Shown piece by piece: positions 17,459 through 25,766 of a stretch of DNA of 64,000 bases (its first letter is position 1; each line of letters starts with the position of its first letter). Both the position numbers and the translations under genes were made by a program. The notes beneath the pieces were generated by a model. That model was not told the origin of the DNA, ran no database searches, and saw only the letters and a list, made by a program, of their open reading frames with translations. The DNA comes from Dehalococcoidia bacterium UBA2991 (GTDB taxonomy: Bacteria > Chloroflexota > Dehalococcoidia > Tepidiformales > Tepidiformaceae), in contig DEAD01000008.1 of assembly GCA_002346645.1 (NCBI GenBank), positions 1 to 64,000 of the forward strand, read 5' to 3'.

Positions 17459-18204
17459 GCCATCACCATGCCGCCATCAACATGAATACACTGGCCAGTA
17501 ATGTAAGAGGCACCAGGACCAGCCAGGAAACGCACCAGCGGTGCAACCTCTTCGGGGCCTGCAAACCGATCTAACGGAACCTGAACTCGAACACTATCCC
17601 GTTGTTCCTCTGTTAATGGAGCTGTTATATCCGTTTCGATAAAACCCGGAGCAATAGCATTCACAGTAACTCCCCTTGATGCTACCTCCCGAGCAAGTGA
17701 GCGGGTGAATCCAATGAGGCCGGCTTTTGAGGCCGCATAGTTCACCTGACCAGCATTACCCATTACACCGATAACGCTACTGACGTTGATCACACGGCCC
17801 GCAGGAGAACGGAGGAGCGAGCGAAGAGAGGCTTTCGTAACAGCAAACACACCTCGTAAGTTGGTCTCTTGAACAATATCCCAGTCGTCCTCTGACATAC
17901 GCATCAGAAGTCCATCGCGCGTTATGCCGGCATTGTTCACAAGAATATCTAGACCGCCCAGCTCCGCAGATGCCGTTTTGACGAGCTCTACCGCCTGAGC
18001 ACTTTCAGCAATATCAGCAGAGATAGCAGTAGCCACCCCTCCTTCAGCCTGGATAGCATCAACTACTTCCCGAGCTGCTTCACCACTAGCGTTGTAGTTC
18101 ACCGCCACGCTAGCACCAGCACGAGCAAGCTCGAGGCAAATCGCACGGCCAATGCCCCGTGAGCCACCCGTTACCAGAGCTCGGCATCCTTCAAGCTCGG
18201 ACAT
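17455..18204 (-). CDS. fabG: 3-oxoacyl-ACP reductase FabG
   Basis: A 249-residue short-chain dehydrogenase that performs the first reduction step of fatty-acid elongation with NADPH. The cofactor motif is GGSRGIGRAI, and NNAG is followed by SSVIGVMGNAGQVNYAASK, giving the catalytic Ser, Tyr and Lys. The C-terminus YITGQCIHVDGGMVM is the usual FabG ending. The ATG lies two bases after the fabD stop. Its position between fabD and acpP distinguishes it from catabolic SDRs. Confidence 0.95.
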   Translation of the reverse strand: MSELEGCRALVTGGSRGIGRAICLELARAGASVAVNYNASGEAAREVVDAIQAEGGVATAISADIAESAQAVELVKTASAELGGLDILVNNAGITRDGLLMRMSEDDWDIVQETNLRGVFAVTKASLRSLLRSPAGRVINVSSVIGVMGNAGQVNYAASKAGLIGFTRSLAREVASRGVTVNAIAPGFIETDITAPLTEEQRDSVRVQVPLDRFAGPEEVAPLVRFLAGPGASYITGQCIHVDGGMVMA

Positions 18205-18206
18205 AG

Positions 18207-19232
18207 CTATAACTCGACGCGGACTGACTCGGCACTATTGACGGTGATGCAAGTAGAGCCGCGGAGCATACGTTTGATGATACCGCTCAGAACTCGCCCT
18301 GGGCCGAACTCAATAAAGGTACCCACGCCCTGCTCCCCCAAAAACTCTACAGTGCGCGCCCATTGGACAGGCCGGTGAACCTGATCCACCAACTCGTTTC
18401 GCACGTCAGTTATGTCATTGATGGCAGTCGCCGTACAGTTTCCAACAACAGGAACACTTAGCTCATTGAATGTCGTAGTTGCCACGGGATTGACCATTCC
18501 CTCTGCCGCGGAGCTCATGAGGGAGCTATGGAAAGCACCACTCACATTAAGAGGAATAACCTTTTTTGCACCCCGGGCCTGAGCATAATCGAGAGCCCGC
18601 ACAACTGACTCACGAGACCCGCCAATCACAATTTGGCCAGGAGCGTTAATGGTGCATATCTCGGCACCAGACTCACGACACACATCCTCGCACTCGCTGA
18701 CATCAAGACCAATCACTGCAGCCATCGTACCGGGGCGAGCCTTGCCAGCAGCAGCCATCAGCTCTCCCCGCATTCGGAGGAGGAGAATCGCATCATCGAA
18801 ACTAAGGGCACCAGCGGCAACCAAGGCGGGATACTCACCAAGGGAGTGCCCTGCCACGAAGGCAGGCCTCTCCAACAGGTCGGGGTTCAGATCCGAGGCA
18901 ACTCGTAGCAGGGCAAGACTCGTCACTGCGATGGCTGGCTGCGTGTTTTGTGTCTCCTGCAGCTCATCTTCTGGCCCTTGGAAACAAATGCGCGAGAGGG
19001 GCACCCCTAGAATCTCATCGGCCCGATCGAATAGCTCTCGCGCCGCTGGAAATTCGTCGTACAGGTCCTTTCCCATGCCCACTACCTGTGCTCCCTGTCC
19101 GGGAAAAACGAAAGCACGTAAGTCCTGGACGCTCTCTCGAAGCGCAAGGAAAGAAGTAGAAGACGTGGGAGCTACCCTTCCAGATTCGGATCCGGCATCC
19201 TCAGAACCTCTCGACCTCGGTATGTCCCGCAT
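18207..19232 (-). CDS. fabD: Malonyl-CoA:ACP transacylase FabD (start overlaps rpmF)
   Basis: Loads malonyl groups onto ACP. FVFPGQGAQ opens the domain, GHSLGEY holds the nucleophilic Ser, RMRGELM holds the substrate Arg, and SGAFHSSLM holds the catalytic His. No ATG, GTG or TTG exists in frame between the rpmF stop and the PGQGAQ motif. The nearest in-frame ATG is at 19232, inside rpmF, giving 341 aa and a 61-base overlap. The frame is open up to 19424, across all of rpmF. The first 40 or so residues (Ser/Arg-rich) are not part of the fold, so the true start, possibly a non-standard codon near 19170, is uncertain. Confidence 0.88.
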   Translation of the reverse strand: MRDIPRSRGSEDAGSESGRVAPTSSTSFLALRESVQDLRAFVFPGQGAQVVGMGKDLYDEFPAARELFDRADEILGVPLSRICFQGPEDELQETQNTQPAIAVTSLALLRVASDLNPDLLERPAFVAGHSLGEYPALVAAGALSFDDAILLLRMRGELMAAAGKARPGTMAAVIGLDVSECEDVCRESGAEICTINAPGQIVIGGSRESVVRALDYAQARGAKKVIPLNVSGAFHSSLMSSAAEGMVNPVATTTFNELSVPVVGNCTATAINDITDVRNELVDQVHRPVQWARTVEFLGEQGVGTFIEFGPGRVLSGIIKRMLRGSTCITVNSAESVRVEL

Positions 19233-19369
19233 ACCGGGCAGGTCTGGTGGGCGAGCCGCGGCGCGCGACACTGGGTACACGTCACGATATGGGGCGTGCG
19301 CAGGCGATGATGGCCGCGACGCTTGCGCTGGCGCGTACGTGGATACTTGCGCTTGGGAAGGGGGGCCAT
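19172..19369 (-). CDS. rpmF: Large ribosomal subunit protein bL32
   Basis: A 65-residue basic ribosomal protein. The N-terminus MAPLPKRKYPRTRQRKRR is typical of bL32. The zinc ribbon has all four cysteines (CTQC...CPVCG), so this is the zinc-binding form. It sits between the YceD gene and fabD, the conserved yceD-rpmF-fatty-acid gene order. The 3' third overlaps the likely fabD start in another frame. Confidence 0.95.
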   Translation of the reverse strand: MAPLPKRKYPRTRQRKRRGHHRLRTPHIVTCTQCRAPRLAHQTCPVCGTYRGREVLRMPDPNLEG

Positions 19370-19443
19370 CGTTCAGCTCCCTAAGAGTTATTGAACTCGC
19401 AGCCTTCTCGCTCATGTTGGTCAATTCCGGTCCAGCACGCGAG

Positions 19444-19959
19444 TCAGAGCTTGCTCTCTTTCAGCTTGGCCAGAGCAGCCCAACGAGGGTCACTGGCCTC
19501 AGACACACAGGCACATTTACCTGTGTTTAGATCTATTCCGCAACTTCCACAGAAACCCTGACAGTTAGTGCTGCAGAGCGGCTGCATGGGTGCAGAAGCC
19601 TCACAATATTGCCGTACACCTTCCGTAATGTCGATCAGGTGGCTTCGAGAGATGGTAAACGCCTCTGGATCGATATCGGAGTTGCCTAGCTCAACTCCGC
19701 TGCCAACATCGAAGCGCTGCTCGTAGACCTCATCGAACTCAATCGGTGTGGGTAGAGCAAGGGGGGTAAGGCACCGCGCACACTCTGCTTCTATTGCGAT
19801 CTCTAGAGAAGCTCTTACCAAAGCACCAGAGCCTATCCGTACCAGCTCGACCTCTCCACCAAGCAGAGACCCTTCGGCCTTAAGTTGGTGGACCTTAGAG
19901 GCACTCGTGTCACCAGAGAGTAGCTGAGCAACGTTGAAAGTTAGGCCAGGAAGCTCCAA
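19444..19959 (-). CDS. yceD: YceD/DUF177 family protein
   Basis: A 171-residue member of the DUF177 family, which is linked to 23S rRNA accumulation and is regularly encoded just upstream of rpmF. FNVAQLL near the N-terminus, ECARCLTPLALPTPIEFDEVY in the middle and the Cys-rich LCSTNCQGFCGSCGIDL region are visible, the last with possible metal-binding cysteines. The frame runs to an ATG at 20046, but the TTG at 19959 has AAGGAGG (19965-19971) five bases upstream and starts the family domain, so I prefer it. It is the first gene of the long minus-strand run. Confidence 0.85.
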   Translation of the reverse strand: MELPGLTFNVAQLLSGDTSASKVHQLKAEGSLLGGEVELVRIGSGALVRASLEIAIEAECARCLTPLALPTPIEFDEVYEQRFDVGSGVELGNSDIDPEAFTISRSHLIDITEGVRQYCEASAPMQPLCSTNCQGFCGSCGIDLNTGKCACVSEASDPRWAALAKLKESKL

Positions 19960-20092
19960 AAGCCCCTCCTTCAAGACCAAAATCAGTATATCCCTGCATG
20001 TACCCACACCATATCCCCATGCCATATCTGCAACCCCAGTTTGCATTCTTCAGAGTCTCGTGAAACATAAGGATGCAATGGCGAAACAGATC

Positions 20093-20115
20093 CGGCCGAG
20101 AGAGCTCCTCGGCCG
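20093..20115. repeat. GC-rich inverted repeat between divergent operons
   Basis: CGGCCGAG and CTCGGCCG form a perfect 8-bp stem around a 7-base loop. It lies in the 200-base divergent region between the yceD operon (minus) and the zinc-ribbon operon (plus). It may be an operator or a leader hairpin. There is no T-run on either side, so it is not an obvious terminator. Confidence 0.5.
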
Positions 20116-20168
20116 TTTACGGGCCCTACATCCTCGTCCTACTCTTTGCCGATAGGGTTAGCCTCCGT

Positions 20169-20870
20169 ATGCCTAAGGTCGCAGACCTCGCTTCTCTCCA
20201 ACAGCACGACGATATCCTCGCAGGATTGACTACAAACCTGAGCGAGACGCGAGCGGATCTGGAAAACGACTCAGCACACCGAGCGGCCCAAGCCGCTGTC
20301 GCTGAGGCAGACGAACACTGTGCGTCCTTAGAACGTGAACAAAATGGCCTGGAAGATGAAATTGCCATCCTCCGTGAAAAGATATCCCGAGAAGAGGGTC
20401 GTCTCTACGACGGCACTGTGAATCTCCCTAAAGAACTCACAGACCTCCAACAAGAAATAGCGTCCCTTCGCTCCCATCTTTCCGACATCGAAGATACGGA
20501 GCTTGCCTTGCTGGACAAGCTCGAGGCAGCAGAGACAAGCCAAAAGGAGGCTCATGCCGCACTTGGGCGAGAAGAAGCCGCAACTCGGGAGAAACAGAAT
20601 CGCCTGGAAAACATCATCGTCAAAGTAGAAAGTGAGATAGCAGCGACGAATTCCGAACGAGAGTCCTGCCGGGGAAGGCTAACGGCATCGCTATTAGCCC
20701 AATATGACGACCTGCGGCGGCGGAAGGGCGGGATCGCAGTCACCCACCTTCGAGCAGGAGCCTGTACAGGGTGCCGGGTAAGCGTGCCGCCCTCGGCACG
20801 CAAGCGCTCACTGGACCCAGAGACACCGGCGCCATGCCCGAACTGCGAACGTATTCTGGTGGGTTACTAG
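20169..20870 (+). CDS. Coiled-coil protein with C4-type zinc ribbon (HP0958/Rv2229c family)
   Basis: A 233-residue protein. A long antiparallel coiled-coil hairpin (about residues 5-180, rich in Glu, Arg, Leu and Ala) is followed by a zinc ribbon CTGC...CPNC at the C-terminus. Members of this family sit beside RNase HI in Actinobacteria and other phyla; the biochemical role is poorly defined. The frame is open upstream to 20073, but ATG 20169 (MPKVADLASLQQHD) matches the family start. It is followed after four bases by the recombinase-like gene and then rnhA, so the usual zinc-ribbon/rnhA pair has been split by an extra gene. Confidence 0.85.
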   Translation: MPKVADLASLQQHDDILAGLTTNLSETRADLENDSAHRAAQAAVAEADEHCASLEREQNGLEDEIAILREKISREEGRLYDGTVNLPKELTDLQQEIASLRSHLSDIEDTELALLDKLEAAETSQKEAHAALGREEAATREKQNRLENIIVKVESEIAATNSERESCRGRLTASLLAQYDDLRRRKGGIAVTHLRAGACTGCRVSVPPSARKRSLDPETPAPCPNCERILVGY

Positions 20871-20874
20871 AAAG

Positions 20875-22290
20875 ATGAAGGCTATCGGATACTTCGTAGA
20901 AGGAACTCAGGCCAACGGAGCCGAGCGCACCCTAAGCCAACAAACTGACCGGTTTCTTGCCTTCTGCCAAAAACACGGCTACCAGGTGGCAGCTACTTTT
21001 GTTGATACAAAAGAAGCAGAAGAAGCGGAGAACGGCTTTCACCAGATGCTGAACTTTATCGAGCGAGGAGACCATGGTTTTGTTGTAGCAGTAGTAGACG
21101 GCTTAGGGGTGTTAGGAAGCGACCTGGGCAGAGCTGCTGTAAAGATGCTCACCATCGAAGAAGCAGGGGCCACCGTATACGAAGCAGAAAGCGGAGAGGA
21201 GGCGGCCCGCGCCATAGTGGGCCAGTGGAGTGAAAAGGAGGCAGGTACCCCCGTTTCCGAGCGCGTTAGAGCGGCGATGCGCCGCAGAGCAGTCCGAGGA
21301 GAGGCACTCGGACGCCCACCCTATGGCTATTGCGTAGGTGCTAACCGGCGCCTCGAGATCGTCCCCGATGAAGCAGTGGTCGTGCAATACATTTTTCGAT
21401 TGTATTTGGACGAGGCACTCGGAATCAGGCGCATAGCAGGACGGCTAAACGAAGAAAACATCCCCACACGTAGAGGTGGCCAGTGGAGCATGGTCAGTGT
21501 GAGGGACATCCTGCGGAATCGCGCCTATCTGGGAACCTACTCACGCTTTGGCGTACGCATTCCCGACAGCCATCCTGCCCTGGTCAGTCCTTCGGATTTC
21601 CGAAAGGTGCAGGAAAACATGGCTAAACGCCGCCGTGGAGGCACAGGACGGTCACTCAAGCCGTTTCTGCTAAGCGGCCTGGTGTTCTGTGGGCGCTGCG
21701 GTAACCGCATGATAGGTGTAAGTCGACGGCAAAACTGGACCACGCAGGGCGGAGAAGAGCGCAACGCCATATATCGTTACTACCAATGCGAAAGCCGTAC
21801 GAACCAGAACACATGCTCCTATAACACCCAGCGAGAGGCGGAACTGGAGCTCCGCGTAAGAGAGCTCCTAGAGGAACCAAACGGCAAAACGGCACGGCTA
21901 CAAAGAGCTGGAGGGGCGGATGCCTACGCTGAGGAAATAACTGGCCAGCTTGGACGCATTGAAGGACGTCTCCGACAGAATCGCCGTCAGGTGGAAACGC
22001 TAGTGGGAGAAGCTGCAAGTGGCCAAATCCCCATCGAGCGAATGAAGACCTTGGGATCCTCATTCGTAAGGGAGCAGCGTGAGCTAGAGAAGGAAGCCCA
22101 AGACACTCGGGCACGCCTCGCTGCAGAGCGCACTGAAGCCGAACGAAAAGAACAGGCAGAAGCTACTCGTCAACAACTACTTACCCGCTGGGAAGACCTC
22201 GATCTAGACAAACGACAAGCCCTGCTCCGAGAAATCGTTGACCGAATCGAGGTCGATGGTGAGGACGCCCACTTATTGAGGCGCAACTGA
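20875..22290 (+). CDS. Serine-recombinase-like protein lacking catalytic residues
   Basis: A 471-residue protein with the large serine recombinase layout: a resolvase-like N-terminal domain (1-130), a recombinase domain (about 145-250, GRPPYGYCVG, GGQWSMVSVRDILRNRAYLG), a zinc ribbon (FCGRCGN...YYQCES...TC) and a C-terminal coiled coil. By gamma-delta resolvase numbering, Y6 and T11 remain, but Arg8 is Val and the nucleophile Ser10 is Gly. The LDRLxRD motif reads LGVLGSD (77-83), losing the other arginines. Strand exchange by the known mechanism should be impossible. It starts four bases after the zinc-ribbon gene and its TGA overlaps the rnhA ATG, so it is an operon member and not a fresh insertion. 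It is probably a domesticated DNA-binding protein (inference). Confidence 0.88.
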   Translation: MKAIGYFVEGTQANGAERTLSQQTDRFLAFCQKHGYQVAATFVDTKEAEEAENGFHQMLNFIERGDHGFVVAVVDGLGVLGSDLGRAAVKMLTIEEAGATVYEAESGEEAARAIVGQWSEKEAGTPVSERVRAAMRRRAVRGEALGRPPYGYCVGANRRLEIVPDEAVVVQYIFRLYLDEALGIRRIAGRLNEENIPTRRGGQWSMVSVRDILRNRAYLGTYSRFGVRIPDSHPALVSPSDFRKVQENMAKRRRGGTGRSLKPFLLSGLVFCGRCGNRMIGVSRRQNWTTQGGEERNAIYRYYQCESRTNQNTCSYNTQREAELELRVRELLEEPNGKTARLQRAGGADAYAEEITGQLGRIEGRLRQNRRQVETLVGEAASGQIPIERMKTLGSSFVREQRELEKEAQDTRARLAAERTEAERKEQAEATRQQLLTRWEDLDLDKRQALLREIVDRIEVDGEDAHLLRRN

Positions 22291-22694
22291 TGAATTTAGC
22301 GGTCTTTGCTGATGGCGCTAGTCGAGGAAATCCGGGGCCCGCTTCTATCGGTGCCAGTGTGCAGGACGATAGCGGAAATGAACTCACATCCGTAAGCCAG
22401 ACGATCGGCCAAGCAACCAACAACGTGGCCGAATATCGAGCCGCTATTGCTGGAGTACACGCCGCTCACCAGCTCGGGGCAACCAGCATTGACCTTCGGC
22501 TAGATAGCGAGTTGATAGTTCGTCAGTTAGCAGGCCGTTACAAAGTAAAGAATGCCGCCCTCCAACCCCTTTTCATAGCGTTGGTTGAAGCCCTGGAAGC
22601 TGTCGGACCATATACGGTCGGCCACATACCCCGGAAGAAAAATGCGCGGGCGGATGCGCTTGCAAATGCTGCACTTGACCAGGCCCAACGCTAG
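22290..22694 (+). CDS. rnhA: Ribonuclease HI
   Basis: A 134-residue RNase H that removes RNA from RNA-DNA hybrids. The catalytic carboxylates are visible in FADGASRGNPG, NNVAEYRA, LRLDSELIV and ARADALANAAL. The ATG shares its A with the TGA of the recombinase-like gene (TGATG), so translation is coupled. The rnpB gene follows 30 bases downstream. Confidence 0.94.
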   Translation: MNLAVFADGASRGNPGPASIGASVQDDSGNELTSVSQTIGQATNNVAEYRAAIAGVHAAHQLGATSIDLRLDSELIVRQLAGRYKVKNAALQPLFIALVEALEAVGPYTVGHIPRKKNARADALANAALDQAQR

Positions 22695-22724
22695 TCAACT
22701 GGCAATTACCGCCGTACGCTGAGG

Positions 22725-23100
22725 GTGGTCAGCGGGCCGGGCGGCCGCACTGAGGCAATTACGTCACAGTGAGGAAAGTCCGGACTCCGCCGGGTAAGGG
22801 CGCCAGGTAACACCTGGGCGGCGTAAGCCGACGGAAAGTGCAACAGAAACATACCGCCCGCAGTGCTGCGGGTAAGGGTGAAATGGTGCGGTAAGAGCGC
22901 ACCGGTGTCCTGGAGACAGGGCAGCCGTGTAAACCCCGCCCGGAGCAAGGCTGAATAGGGGAGGAGGGCGCCCGGCCCTTCTGTACTCCCGGGTAGGCCG
23001 CGTGAGCACCTCAGCGATGCGGTGCCAAGAGAGATGGTCGCCGCCTTCCGATTTAACCCATAGGAAGGCACAGAATCCGGCTTATAGGCCCGCTGACCAC
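22725..23100 (+). ncRNA. rnpB: RNase P RNA (bacterial type A)
   Basis: The catalytic RNA that matures tRNA 5' ends. The universal cores are present: GAGGAAAGTCCGGACTCC at 22771-22788, ACAGAAACATACCGCC, GGGTAAGGGTGAAA, and near the 3' end CAGAATCCGGCTTATAGG at 23071-23088. The ends pair perfectly as P1 (GTGGTCAGCGGGCC at 22725 with GGCCCGCTGACCAC ending at 23100). Length about 376 nt. Open frames on the minus strand across it are shadows. Confidence 0.97.
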
Positions 23101-23132
23101 ATTCCCCTTCTGCACAAAGCCCATGGGTGAAA

Positions 23133-23171
23133 TAGTTGGGCCTTTCAAAACAGCCCGGCAAGACCCAACTA
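23133..23171. repeat. Inverted repeat after rnpB
   Basis: TAGTTGGG (23133) and CCCAACTA (ending at 23171) form an 8-bp stem, with GGGC/GCCC pairing inside the 23-base loop. It lies just 3' of rnpB and just before the ctaC promoter. It may end or stabilise the RNase P transcript, though no T-run follows. Confidence 0.35.
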
Positions 23172-23184
23172 GGAGAACCTTGAG

Positions 23185-23213
23185 TTGACACCATGAAGCG
23201 CCCGGCGTACAAC
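23185..23213 (+). promoter_or_regulatory. Sigma70-type promoter of the cytochrome oxidase operon
   Basis: A perfect -35 box TTGACA (23185-23190), a 17-base spacer and a -10 like TACAAC (23208-23213). Transcription would start near 23220, leaving a leader of about 90 bases before the ctaC ATG at 23313. The upstream in-frame ATG at 23193 lies within the promoter, which argues against the longer ctaC reading frame. Confidence 0.65.
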
Positions 23214-23312
23214 AAAAATTGTTTGCGCCACGATTCACAATCCCCCATGAAGCGCGATTCTAGAAGTCTTCGTGGCCCGCAGGACACAAGGGCTAGGCGA
23301 GGAGAAGGCGAG

Positions 23313-24140
23313 ATGCTAAGCATGCCGCTTCCCCGGCACTTGCGTCTGCTAGCAGTAACATTGGCCTCGGGCCTGCTCGCACTGGTCGCCATAGGCACCG
23401 CCTCGGCAATCCAACCCAGAGGAATTACTGACGAAGCACACAAGATGAACGACCTCTTCTGGATCGTGCTCATCGTAGCGCTCGTCGTGTTTGTGCTTGT
23501 TGCAGCAGCGCTGGTCTATGCGCTCGTGCGGTATAGGCGCAAGGATGACGAACTTCCAGAGCAATTCCACGGTGGCGGCAAGATCGAAGTCGCCATGGTG
23601 GGTGTACCTGTCCTCATCGTTATCGCTCTCTTTACTATTTCAATGCTTACGCTCATCGAAATCGACGACAAAGCGCCGGATGATGCGTTAACTATTGAGG
23701 TCACTGGGTTCCAATTTTCCTGGCAGTTTGCCTACAAAATGTCCGATCTCGGAACCAACTCCGACCCAAATGCAGACCCCGATGACGCTATCAGCATCAT
23801 TGGAACCCCCCAAAACGATCCGATCCTGTACTTGCCTGTCGACGAGCCTGTCGAGTTCTTACTCAAATCAAACGACGTGATCCACTCCTTCTACGTGAAG
23901 GATTTCCTTTACAAGCTCGATCTGATTCCTGGGCGCGTGAACTCCTTCACGGTAACCCCAAGGGAAACAGGCGACTTTTCTGCGCAATGCGCTGAGCTTT
24001 GTGGCACGAACCACGCTCTCATGCGTTTCGTCGTACGGGTAGTCGAGCGAGACGAATTCGACGCCTGGGTCGCCCAAGAGGCGGCCCGCCAGCTCGGGGA
24101 GGACACGCTTGTGTCATCCTCAGGCAAACAGGGAGACTGA
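23313..24140 (+). CDS. ctaC: Cytochrome c oxidase subunit II
   Basis: The 275-residue CuA subunit, which takes electrons from cytochrome c or another carrier. A signal-like hydrophobic segment (about 8-31) precedes a transmembrane hairpin (about 48-75 and 93-115). The outer cupredoxin domain has the CuA ligands: His in VIHSFYVKDF, then C-x3-C-x3-H-x2-M in CAELCGTNHALM. No heme-binding CxxCH is fused. Start ATG 23313 follows GGAGAAGG. The frame is open further upstream into the promoter, so the long form is rejected. First gene of ctaCDE. Confidence 0.93.
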   Translation: MLSMPLPRHLRLLAVTLASGLLALVAIGTASAIQPRGITDEAHKMNDLFWIVLIVALVVFVLVAAALVYALVRYRRKDDELPEQFHGGGKIEVAMVGVPVLIVIALFTISMLTLIEIDDKAPDDALTIEVTGFQFSWQFAYKMSDLGTNSDPNADPDDAISIIGTPQNDPILYLPVDEPVEFLLKSNDVIHSFYVKDFLYKLDLIPGRVNSFTVTPRETGDFSAQCAELCGTNHALMRFVVRVVERDEFDAWVAQEAARQLGEDTLVSSSGKQGD

Positions 24141-24147
24141 GGGCCCG

Positions 24148-25764
24148 ATGGCAACGGTTGAAGTACCACAGCTAAGCGGCTATCACCGGCCGGCCGTGCT
24201 TGATTGGATCACCACTGTTGATCACAAAAAGCTCGGTATCCTCTACCTGTACTTCACACTCTTCTTCTTCGCAGTAGGCGGAGTTTTGGCGTTACTTGTC
24301 CGCACACAATTGGCGGTTGCTGACAACAGTTTCGTCGGCAACGACCTCTATAACCAGATATTCACGATGCACGCGTCGGCGATGCTCTTCCTATTCATAA
24401 TCCCTGTCTGGGCTGGCTTTGGAAACTACCTGGTTCCTCTCCAAATCGGTGCGGCTGACATGGCCTTCCCCCGTATCAACGCTCTTTCCTTCTGGATGCT
24501 CCCACCAGCCGGCATTCTGATGTTTGCTGGCTTCATCGTCGATGGTGGTGCTGCAGACGGCGGTTGGACTGCATACAGCCCACTGGCTCAACAAACGGGC
24601 GTTGGCATGGACATGTGGATCATTGCAGTGATTGTGCTGGGAATGTCCTCGACTATCGGCGCTGCCAACTTCCTTGTGACCATGTTCCGAATGCGAGCAC
24701 CAGGCATGACGATGTTTCGCATGCCAATCTTCTGCTGGACGATGCTGGTTACCGCCCTGCTACAGCTGCTTGCAACACCCGTTCTAGCTGCAGCCCTAGT
24801 GATGCTCTTTATCGATCGCAACTACGGTGGACAGTTCTTCGATCCCAACGGCGGCGGAAACGTGGTTCTATGGCAGAACGTATTCTGGTTCTATTCGCAC
24901 CCAGCCGTGTACATCATGATCCTTCCTGGCATGGGCATCATCTCGGAAATACTGCCCGTGTTCTCTCGAAAACCACTCTTCGGCTACAAGGCATTTGTTT
25001 TCGCAACAATCGGCATCGGCGGCCTAGGCTTCAGTGTATGGGCACATCACATGTTCACCACTGGTTCGGTCTTGCTGCCCTTCTTTGGATTTATGACTTT
25101 CATGATCGGTGTTCCCACCGGAGTCAAAATCTTCAATTGGTTGGGCACCCTTTGGGGCGGTTCAATCACATTCCCAACCCCCATGCTATTTGCAATCGGC
25201 TTCGTCAGCATGTTTCTTATCGGGGGTATCAATGGAACCTTTAGTGCAGCAGTTCCAGTCGACTTTGCTTTGCACGACACATACTTTGTAGTGGCACATA
25301 TTCACTACGTTCTCTTCGGCGGTTCGGTGTTTGCAGTCTTCGGCGGCATCTACTATTGGTTCCCAAAGATTTGGGGACGGAAATTGAACGAGCGACTTGG
25401 CAAACTCCACTTTGCCCTAATGTTCGTGGGCTTCAACGTGGCGTTCTTCCCAATGCACATGCTCGGGCTGGACGGCATGCCGCGGCGTATCGCGGTCTAC
25501 GCGGAAGGTGCTGGATGGGAAGCCTTAAACATGCTTTCGACAGGCGGGGCCTTCCTCATCGCGGTCAGCATGATTCCCTTCATCATTGCCGTGGTATGGG
25601 CGTTCATGCGCCCGATGGACCAACCTGACGATCCGTGGGAGGCCAATACTCTGGAGTGGGCAACAAGCTCACCTCCACCAGAATACAACTTCGATAGCCT
25701 GCCGCCTGTGCGCTCGGAACGCCCACTCTTTGATGCTCGCCAAGGCAGCGGTGAGGGCCACTGA
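24148..25764 (+). CDS. ctaD: Cytochrome c oxidase subunit I, A2 type
   Basis: The 538-residue heme-copper core of an aa3-type oxidase, with about 12 membrane segments. Heme and CuB ligands are in MHASAM, SHPAVY, AHHMF and HDTYFVVAHIHYV. The key helix reads FWFYSHPAVY, with Y249, S250 and H251. The D-channel Glu found in A1 enzymes (GHPEVY) is replaced and a Tyr-Ser pair precedes the His, which is the mark of the A2 subfamily. ATG at 24148, seven bases after the ctaC stop; the upstream open frame inside ctaC is not used. Confidence 0.95.
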   Translation: MATVEVPQLSGYHRPAVLDWITTVDHKKLGILYLYFTLFFFAVGGVLALLVRTQLAVADNSFVGNDLYNQIFTMHASAMLFLFIIPVWAGFGNYLVPLQIGAADMAFPRINALSFWMLPPAGILMFAGFIVDGGAADGGWTAYSPLAQQTGVGMDMWIIAVIVLGMSSTIGAANFLVTMFRMRAPGMTMFRMPIFCWTMLVTALLQLLATPVLAAALVMLFIDRNYGGQFFDPNGGGNVVLWQNVFWFYSHPAVYIMILPGMGIISEILPVFSRKPLFGYKAFVFATIGIGGLGFSVWAHHMFTTGSVLLPFFGFMTFMIGVPTGVKIFNWLGTLWGGSITFPTPMLFAIGFVSMFLIGGINGTFSAAVPVDFALHDTYFVVAHIHYVLFGGSVFAVFGGIYYWFPKIWGRKLNERLGKLHFALMFVGFNVAFFPMHMLGLDGMPRRIAVYAEGAGWEALNMLSTGGAFLIAVSMIPFIIAVVWAFMRPMDQPDDPWEANTLEWATSSPPPEYNFDSLPPVRSERPLFDARQGSGEGH

Positions 25765-25766
25765 TA

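Noticed and set aside
18649..19530. A 293-codon open frame on the plus strand
   Set aside because: It is antisense to fabD, rpmF and the end of yceD, all clear conserved genes; the product is Arg/Ser-rich with no known motif.
19960..20046. ATG start at 20046 or 20025 for the YceD-like gene
   Set aside because: The added residues do not match the family, whereas TTG 19959 has a near-perfect ribosome site and fits the domain start.
20875..22290. The recombinase as part of a mobile element
   Set aside because: No terminal repeats, duplicated target or cargo genes are seen, it is coupled by overlaps to both neighbours, and its catalytic residues are lost.
22676..22681. TTGACC as -35 of an rnpB promoter
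   Set aside because: No -10 box lies at a proper distance; rnpB may be transcribed from upstream.
22706..23473. A 255-codon open frame on the minus strand
   Set aside because: It lies over RNase P RNA and the ctaC promoter and start; the structured RNA and CuA-domain gene on the plus strand explain the sequence.
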